DNA of 64,000 nt from Ramazzottius varieornatus (Eukaryota > Tardigrada > Eutardigrada > Parachela > Ramazzottiidae), in NCBI GenBank assembly GCA_001949185.1, contig BDGG01000003.1, forward strand, positions 701,197-765,196, read 5' to 3'. The translations under genes and the position numbers were made by a program. The notes beneath the pieces are model-generated. The model ran no database searches, was not told the origin of the DNA, and saw only the letters and a list, made by a program, of their open reading frames with translations. This document shows, piece by piece, positions 56,779-64,000 of this stretch (position 1 is its first letter; each line of letters starts with the position of its first letter).

Positions 56779-59700
56779 ATGCACGTACTCTTTACCAACT
56801 GGGCATGGCCATCCTCCCTACTTCGGATTAAACTTTGTGCGCTTTGCTGTGTCCAGTATTTGGAATTCGCTGCAGGTAAGTCGTGTTCCGCACTTGGAAA
56901 TAACCTGATGTTTGGTCATACTTGCTAAAAGATTAAGACAGACCAGGCTGACGACTACTTGTCATGCTATCGATATATCCCATTCTTAGAACAGGGCAAC
57001 ATCTTTACATTCCTCTCTGCTCACAGGTTTAGGGGTCAGAAGTTGTGTTACTTGCCAGTCCTACGTGGGCGAAGTCGTGCTGGACCAGGCTTACCAATAT
57101 GACCCTAAGTGTATGTCTACCAACGCTACAATTATTAACAGTTTCAAACAGCCCTGCGAAAAACAAGGGTATATTCAAACGAGAGAACATAGGATGCCAG
57201 ACACGGTACCACCTGGACAAGGACATGAAGACAGGTAATTTCAAAACCACCAGATCGCGCCAACGTGACAAATTTAAACATAATAATGCATGTCATTGTC
57301 TTTGATAATGTGATGATTTGGTGGAAAAAACCGAAGGATAGTACACGGATTTGACCTAATTACTGGCCGATTAACGTTGACAGTTATTGGCCACCCGTTT
57401 ATTTCGGCGATCAGTGACTCGACTGATTCGACTGTTCACACAGCTTACGAATCTGTAAGGTCCACCATAGCAAGATGAAACCGAAACAGTCGAGTCTTCT
57501 GCCGTAGTTGGCACATAAAGCAGGTGGCCAAAAATTCGAAATCGGACAATAATTATGTCGGATGTGTGCATCGTATCCGATAATCTTTCCGTAGGTGTAT
57601 GATAGCATTAGTACACCTATCCTACTTATCTTTCACCGAAGTAGTCACCAATGGGCTGACTGGACTGAATACAGTCCACTCGTTCGAAATCCTTACACGC
57701 ACGGCGGGAAATTATGGGGCCAGGCCTTTTCGCTACGGCGGTACGGAAGCACGTACGTACGTGACCGATCCACTTTTGGAAACTTTTCTACGTTTGAATT
57801 TCCGTTTTGCTGTCTTTTCCGTCTGGTCCCATAATTTTTACTGGCCCCGTAATTTCCCGTCCTGCGTGTACACTATTCTTCAATTCCAAATTGGCAGGGC
57901 CGACGCGCCCTATATCGAATGGATCAAACTTTTACTTATGGGACGATCATGGTGTCGAAACATAAAAATACTTTGATTTGACTGTTGGGATGCGTTGTCA
58001 CCACTATACTACACATCTTTCATTAGTCGCAGCAGTAATCGGAAATCTATACAACGGTGTAAGCTAGTTTGTACAAGGTCTGAGGGCTGCTTGTGAGCAT
58101 AACAATGCCGGGGCCATTTGTATGTAGTTGGTCAACGGAGATGGGCAACCCACCAAAGAACAAGATATGCAGGACGCATTGCACTTGCTCGAAATAAATG
58201 TGTTTCCTGCAGCCTGTCCCTGACTCAGTTTTCGGTCAAGGCTTTGCTTCGCATAGATGCCTGTTCAAGCGAAAGAATATCAAACTGTTTAACGGGATTC
58301 ATACGGGAGTGGCCCGAAGCGGGTGAGAAATCTCCAAATGGTTTTCGTGAATCATTGGAATGATCCATACTCCAAGACAATGAGAGGGTGGAATGGTCTC
58401 ACAAAAACATTTCAGCTTGCTGCCGTTACTGCGCGTTGGGTTTTACGGTTGGGGTACCCATGATCAAGAAAGTGGGTGAGTTTGTCAAAATTTCAATCAC
58501 CAATTTCTACCAGGCTCCCGAGTACGCAGTCAAGCATGCTAACCGACATTATCATATCCAAGCGGAAGCAAATACTCTTGCATTCAAAGAGACCAACATA
58601 TTACCGCTTAATCCTAAGGAAAGTTACAAGGTTTCCGTTTTGAGTTCGTTATCAAAAATCGTCGAACTTCTATCCAGACAGGAAATTACTTTCCGCGGTA
58701 CCAAAAGCAAGTTGGAAAGTAAGGAAATGAATATCAGTACGGGTCACGAGCTGTTCAATGTTGATGAATGGAGGTTCAGCAACTTTGGAGCAATTTATTT
58801 GTTCCGATTGGACTCTGGCGACCTGGAAGTTCGTGATAACGTCAAGCAAGAACCTGCCAAGCCACGTTACTATTCTTCCGACGTCCGAAACAAACTTATT
58901 GCTCTTCAGTGCAGCTGCGTACGGAAACAAATTCTGGTAGACGTATATAGCAAGAGCTCATGCTGCTCATCAGCCCGACGAATTTCAGGTATCGTTTTTG
59001 ACTTTCTGTCCTTACTTTACAGGTCAAACAGAGCAAATATTTCTCAATAATCGCTGGCGGGACGATGGATTTTTCCAAAATAGATCAAATATCCATTACT
59101 ATTCGGTACCTCCACGGCGTCAGAAGAAAGTAGTCCTTCATCGAGTTTGTGGATGTGTACAATAGCACAACGGGTAAGGAGCGCCCTTGCACTAGTATTC
59201 ATCTTAATTGAGCCAGCATGATCTGATTTTCTCCATTGTCTCTAACTGTAGGGAAGACACTGGCAGCAAAAAATTATGGACAGACTCACCTATTACGAAC
59301 TCGACCCACAAATTCGTCAAGGCCAAGGTTTCGACGGCGCGGCAAGCATGTGGGGTCGCATCAAAAGAGTTCGAGCTGAGATTACCAAGGTCCAGCCAAA
59401 AGCAATCTACACTCACTGCTATGCGCACTCGGTCAACCTTGTGATTGGAAACGCGGTGGAGATGGGGTGGATCCACAAATTCTACGGTGAGGTCAACAAG
59501 ATCAAGGAGTACTTTGGTACACCGAAGCGCGGAACTCTTCTTCTGGAGACTTTCGGCTGCCCTAGAGGTACCAAAGTACCATCAACCGTCTGCGATACAA
59601 GGTGGAATTATGCTGATGTCACGAGCGCTGCTTTCGGTTCCTACTCTTATCTGGTGGATGGTCTAGAGGCCCTGGGAAGCAACGGCAACTTTGATCTTGA

Positions 59701-61602
59701 TAGCCGAAACGGCGCAAATGCACTTCGCGAAATGATGCTATAGTCGATCGAAATTTGAGCACGCAATTCACTATTATAACCAAACTATTCATGATTTACG
59801 CTGAGGTACCAATAACATCCGCTACTGCTCAAAGAAGCTTTTCAGTGCTGAGACGGGAAAAAACATGGCTCGGGACGTCCATGAAAAACGAACGGTTGCC
59901 CGACTTAACTGTCGTTGACGTTCACAAAGACATCGTCGTCCCACACAGTGAGATAACGGAAAGATACATTTCTGACACGGATTTCGGTGCTGCAATCCCT
60001 CCTTTTTCACCCACCACGATCGTTAATCCGGCCGATATGGAGATCGACGAGGGCGAAGACGAAACGGAAGAAAGCGATACTTGCGAGGATTTAGACGACG
60101 GCGACGATATGGAGTTCGTCGCAGGTGATGACTAGCTCCTCCTCACCTAACCTTGTTAATATTTTCGCACTTTTACTTATGCTTACTGATATTGTGTGTG
60201 TTGTCGACGAATAATTTCTGAACATCGGTTGAGTACGGTAGGCCAAAAAAGATTGCTTTCGGTCGGCGTGGTCTCGTAATCTTAGCCTTTATCATACAGT
60301 TTTCACTTACTTATTAACCGAAACTTTTGCCCTTTTCTTGTTAAGAGCGAACGACACCGCTGCATTTTGATAGTTATCGAACGAAAATGTTCGACGTGAT
60401 GATACGGACTTAACCTTTTTCTAGCATGCGTCGACTGGTCAGCATCCGGAACCAGCTTTCGGAGTCCGAAGATCACTTTCTGACGAAAGTGTTGTGGCAC
60501 CGGTACAGTTTTATGGCTCCACTGTTATTCATCAATCAAATCAAAATATTTCATGTTTCGACACCATGACCGTCCCATAAGCGAGAGTTTGATCCATTCG
60601 ATATAGGGCGCGTCGGCCCTGCAAATCGGCAAAATCACCATAAACACAGGCTGGCTCGCTATGATGTTTCTAACTGTTTGTTCGTTCGAACGCAACAATA
60701 GAAGCAACTTGTTGCAGCCACTTTTCGCTCTTCGAAAAACAGAAACAAGTTCCAGGATCTCGAATACATAGAAATCTTTAACAGTGCTGCATTCGGTCTA
60801 ATGGATTGTAAAGGCAAGGGTAGCAGCCGACAGTTTAATTTGCAAAACTGCTTTCGGAAAGCTGACGCGTTCCCTGTGGCACAAAACAATTGATAGATTT
60901 TCGATGAAAACTGATTGTCTTTGGCAAGCTTTGTTTTTGGCAAGCTATACGGTTGATGTTTGACAGATGGCAAACAGAACTAGAAGAACACTGTAAGGAT
61001 CTCGAGCGAGTGGACTGTATTGGTGATGAAGTTCGGCTTTTTCAGTTTCAGCCTGTGTCGAACAATCAAAGTTTTGAAGAAACAGTAAAACCTGCCGTGT
61101 TTTCTCTATAGTCATAGATGTAGCTCGTGGATGCATGTTTTATACAGACAACACGTTCACGAAGGATGAAGGTATGAGCCTTATCCAAGCACAAACGCCG
61201 GTAGGAACTTGTTGGTTCAGGCCCCCTTTTAATGCCCACGCCTGTGTCTGTACCGACCGCGACAATTGTAACGTTTATCCGTCAATCGGTAAAGACAGCA
61301 AAGGCCATCTTGTTCCATCTGTCAAACCCCCCGACGCAAACGGCAATATAATACCTGGATCCGGAGCTGCGGATGTCAGAGATCCAGTCCAGGCGGAGGT
61401 CTCAAACAATAATGGCAACAACAATAACGCCGAAGGGGAGGAAACTTCATCCAATGCCACTCTCGCCGACCTCGGTACCGTTGGGAATCATAGTAGCCCG
61501 GATGGTGCGACCAAGCACTCCAGCGGTGGAACCTACTTGTTCACGGTTCTCGTTGTGACAGCTAAGTTTCATTTCGATTTTCCTGCGATTTCGTTGCTGT
61601 AG
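56779..61602 (+). CDS. Ly6/uPAR-like three-finger, GPI-type protein; one frame irregularity
   Basis: Exons 56779-56875 (signal peptide, LLRIKLCALCCVQYLEFAAG), 57027-57234 and 61112-61602. Ten cysteines in Ly6 order: CVTCQSYVGE, YDPKC, PCE, IGCQTRY, ARGCMFY, GTCWF, ACVCTDRDNCN, where the closing CN is diagnostic. An Asn/Ser/Gly linker and a hydrophobic C-terminus (YLFTVLVVTAKFHFDF) suggest a GPI signal. Exons 1-2 and 2-3 meet in phase 1. Within exon 2 the frame shifts by one base at the A5 run in TGCGAAAAACAAGG (57155-57168); four A's would give one continuous frame of about 264 codons. This is a sequencing/assembly error or a young pseudogene. The second intron (3.9 kb) holds a hAT element. 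Confidence 0.75.
57895..60621 (+). mobile_element. hAT transposon with 8-bp target duplication
   Basis: The ends begin CAGGGCCGACGCGCCCTATA and are inverse copies for about 88 bp (57895-57982 and 60535-60621) at about 90%. They are flanked by CAAATTGG (57887-57894) and CAAATCGG (60622-60629), an 8-bp duplication with one change. The 2.7-kb element sits in the second intron of the Ly6 gene, in the same orientation. Confidence 0.93.
58388..60135 (+). pseudogene. hAT (ZMYM/TTF-type) transposase, fragmented
   Basis: Three frames cover the family order: 58388-59050 with a TTF-like zinc-finger region (CCRYCALG, near the start), then RQEITFRGTKSK and YYSSDVRNKLIALQCSCVRK; 59276-59743 with the RNase H core parts GQGFDGAASMWG, HCYAHSVNLVIG and TRW; and 59755-60135 with the hATC dimerisation motif PITSATAQRSFSVLRREKTW and an acidic tail. 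Parts of the core (between about 59050 and 59276, and after 59743) are lost or out of frame, so this copy is inactive. Related sequences are domesticated as ZMYM-type proteins in animals. Confidence 0.85.
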
Positions 61603-63167
61603 GCCTTTGATTTCGGTAGTTGCATTGCCTGCATTTCTCAAGGTTTGCCGTGCTATGCCGAGTGCAGAACGCGTGTTAACGCGCATGTCGCCATCATTAA
61701 TTTTCTCTGATCTAATTTGGTGTTTAGGGCATGTATTTGGAAAACCATTCAAGAGTATCTGTTGAATAAAGTCTTCGCTGCAGGTAATCACGAATTGCCC
61801 ATTGTAAGAAACGAGATCCCGACAAAAGAGGATCTCGCCGTTGATCTTACCCCGCTCATCCAGTATTATGGCCTCTGTCGGATTGAATGCGCTCACTCCG
61901 AATCTACCGAGCTGCAGAGGGCGTCAGATATATAATGTTGCTGCTTTACCAATTCATGCATACCAAGACAGTATGCTACCGTATCACAGCGATGCCCACC
62001 ACGGTTAAACTTCTGGAATCTTGAATTTATAGTCAATTAGAAAGCGGCGGACAGTTTGAAACGACCCGATGACTCATATACATCATCAATCAATATACCA
62101 TTTGCTCGCGCCGATGAATTAAAGGTTACTACAGTCAGCTCGTTTGGAACCGATACAAAAGTTTTCGGTTTCGATTTGAGGCTGACGAACATTCACCGCA
62201 AGGCCTGCCAAGCTGAAGGCGAAAATTACATAAGACATCCGTTTTACTATGTTACGACTGCGTAATCAAGTAATCAAGTGACAGGTATTGGCTGCGTGGG
62301 CGTGGCGAGCGATGTTGTTAACTTCGAACGATTTCTGTAATTCGAACTTGGAAAGTTTTGTACGGACTTCGAACGCGCTGGCTCGTTCTGGTTTCCCGTC
62401 CGCATACAGAACTGTCGCTCTAGACTTCCCTCGGAATATCGACGCGTCGTTCGCAGTTATACAGTTCAAGTTTGTCCCCACAACATAGAATGAAAGAGGT
62501 ACCTACGTTTACCGCTGTTGTCCATGTGTTTGATAAAATCATACCGAAAACTGATTTTATTCTTATGCGCTAGCTCATTCACGATAGCCTTGAAATCAAC
62601 CACTGTACGAAAGCACGTTACTAAAACAGTCAGCGAGCGGATGCGTGAAGCAGGCGCGGAACATGGGGGTACCGTGTCCAGACGTGTTACTATTGCGGTC
62701 TAAGGGTAGCAAATTTCCACTGTCTCTTTCCGAGCTGGACCGACTGACACAAGGCAGCTCCAAGTAAGCAGGCTGTCAGCACGCAGATTTCGGTCTGGGA
62801 CAGACGACTGGCTACTGCAGTGCTGCACGGGCTGCGTGTTGGTATTGGCAGCATGTGGTTAGCCTAGCTACTAGTTCTACCTCTTCCCTGGACAAAAAAG
62901 TACTCAGACGACAAGAAAATGTGCGGATTTCGAAGCAAGAACCAGTCGGACTCACGCCGTAGATTCCGAACGACTGAGAGAAGCAGATCGTCCTATCATC
63001 GTTCTAATAAGTTCTCAAAGCTTGGACTTACAAAATGCTGTAGTACCGTGGTCCGTGAAGACAAAAGGTTGATGTCTGGAGCGAACTCGCTGAACGATCG
63101 ATAACGGTACCGCGAAGGTTTAAATGACAGTTCTTCTTTGAGCAATATCGAAAGGCTGCTCTGTACT
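61603..63167. other. Downstream flank, no supported gene
   Basis: An open frame at 61717-61935 (DLTPLIQYYGLCRIECAHS) and others of 60-72 codons exist without splice or domain support. Confidence 0.35.
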
Positions 63168-63480
63168 ATTGAGCCGCCAATGATGCAAATAACCGAACAA
63201 GCCCAGAGGCTCAAGAAAGGAGAATGTAATGTCGGAAAAATTCCCAACATGTATTTCAGGATTCCTGAACACATTTCAAGATCCCTGAAGTGCTTTTTTT
63301 AGGGTCACCGAAAAGCATTTTAGGATTCCTGAACTATCCCGGAAATCCCGGAATGTGTTTTAGGAATTCTAAAACACATGTTAGGAATCCTGAAATATAT
63401 GTTGAGAATTTTTCCGACATTACATCCTCCTTTTTTGAGCCTCTTGGCCTGCTCGTTCACTTGGATCATTGGCCACCCAT
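63168..63480. mobile_element. Hairpin element with about 95-bp arms
   Basis: Left arm 63177-63273 (GAGGCTCAAGAAAGGAGAATG, then TAATGTCGGAAAAATTC) pairs with right arm 63378-63471. The loop repeats AGGATTCCTGAA-like motifs in both orientations. Non-coding. Confidence 0.85.
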
Positions 63481-63767
63481 TCTCTACAACACCGTTGCTC
63501 GATCCCACGAATGGGAACCCGGATGTTGTTGATGAAGACGCAAAAGCTTTGAGGTCAGATAACGAAGAGGTTCAGCCCATTTACTGTCATTTCTACGAAA
63601 ACCCTACTGTGCTTGGCGAACTGCGTTTGGGAGCTTGACTACGCGTGTCCGTGAGTTCGTGACAGAACAAGGAGCCCCCAATGATCGTACCATCGTGACT
63701 ACATCAAACTACCACGCAAAATGCGATAACTGATGGTACCCATTCTCACCATTCGCTCCACCTACTG

Positions 63768-63902
63768 CATATATTCGCTGCACCGGAACAGTACGTTCAC
63801 GTACGTATGCCTGACTATGCGACCCAGCAGGGAGCTGCGCAAGCAGTGGATTCGGACCAGGGCTGTACTTCTCATGTGTGATGAGGTACTGCGCGCATGC
63901 AC
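63768..63902. mobile_element. Miniature element, ATTCGCTGCA family, copy 2
   Basis: It aligns with 54487-54630: ATATTCGCTGCACC at the left, CAGGGCTGTACTTCTCATGT inside, and GTACTGCGCGCATGCACCGA at the right. Confidence 0.65.
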
Positions 63903-64000
63903 CGAACACTTACAGTATCAGTTTGAGGTCTCATGTAAGTCGAAAATGATTTTACTTACACGAGTAAGATGCTCAGAGACGTTCCGGAAAAGGCTGCTCC

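Noticed and set aside
57599-57976. 125-codon plus-strand frame, with a related peptide on the minus strand at 60525-60707
   Set aside because: The shared peptide (RADAPYIEWIKL) arises because both frames read through the hAT terminal inverted repeat; it is not a gene family.
60965-61110. Possible extra Ly6 exon (EEHCKDLERVDCIGDE) just before the last exon
   Set aside because: Joining it needs a 27-bp intron or ends in a stop, whereas exon 57027-57234 joins 61112 in the correct phase with the expected cysteines.

Overview
The window looks like a contig from a small-genome invertebrate animal. Every gene I could resolve is split by short GT-AG introns (mostly 40-400 bp), the conserved proteins are metazoan (AGFG-type ArfGAP, PIP4P/TMEM55, Ly6/uPAR-like and GPI-type carbonic anhydrase proteins), and the gaps between genes are full of pogo/Tigger and hAT DNA transposons and miniature inverted-repeat elements. 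I cannot name the species. A compact ecdysozoan such as a tardigrade would fit, but that is inference. I saw nothing bacterial, no CRISPR array and no convincing tRNA or rRNA gene.

Layout. 0-4.3 kb: a pogo/Tigger element with perfect 30-bp terminal repeats (201-1838), then a coiled-coil gene carrying an in-frame stop. 4.3-22.5 kb: a gene-poor zone made by tandem segmental duplication (about 5.4-11.2 kb against 17.0-22.4 kb). It carries two intact copies and at least one broken copy of a small secreted, threonine-rich, Cys-tailed protein on the minus strand, plus pseudogene pieces of a type III PI 4-kinase (two copies), an acid lipase (two pieces) and the DDX11-like helicase. 22.6-27.3 kb: a complete ten-exon DDX11/CHL1-like helicase (minus, 886 aa). 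28.8-30.7 kb: an AGFG-type ArfGAP (plus, 465 aa). 32.2-33.6 kb: a probable GPI-anchored alpha carbonic anhydrase (minus, 347 aa). 35.6-38.6 kb: a single-pass receptor-tyrosine-kinase-like pseudokinase (minus, 532 aa). 39.7-41.1 kb: PIP4P/TMEM55 (minus, 240 aa). 41-45 kb: nested miniature elements and a 1-kb fold-back repeat that encloses a two-exon acidic microprotein gene. 45.3-46.1 kb: GABARAP (plus, 119 aa). 46.7-47.9 kb: UBFD1-like protein (minus, 282 aa). 48.8-53.3 kb: microsomal epoxide hydrolase (minus, 479 aa) whose first intron hosts a 2.5-kb Tigger-like element. 56.8-61.6 kb: a Ly6/three-finger GPI-type gene (plus) whose second intron hosts a 2.7-kb hAT element with an 8-bp target duplication.

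The conserved genes are unrelated housekeeping and membrane genes (endolysosomal lipid and adaptor, autophagy, genome maintenance, detoxification) and do not form an operon or pathway. The exon joins given were checked for splice motifs and reading phase by eye, and each conserved gene yields an exact multiple of three. The most unusual content is the lineage-specific secreted family in the segmental duplication, the mosaic pseudogene block at 20.6-22.4 kb, the nested and fold-back elements, and apparent loss of key catalytic residues in the pseudokinase and in PIP4P.
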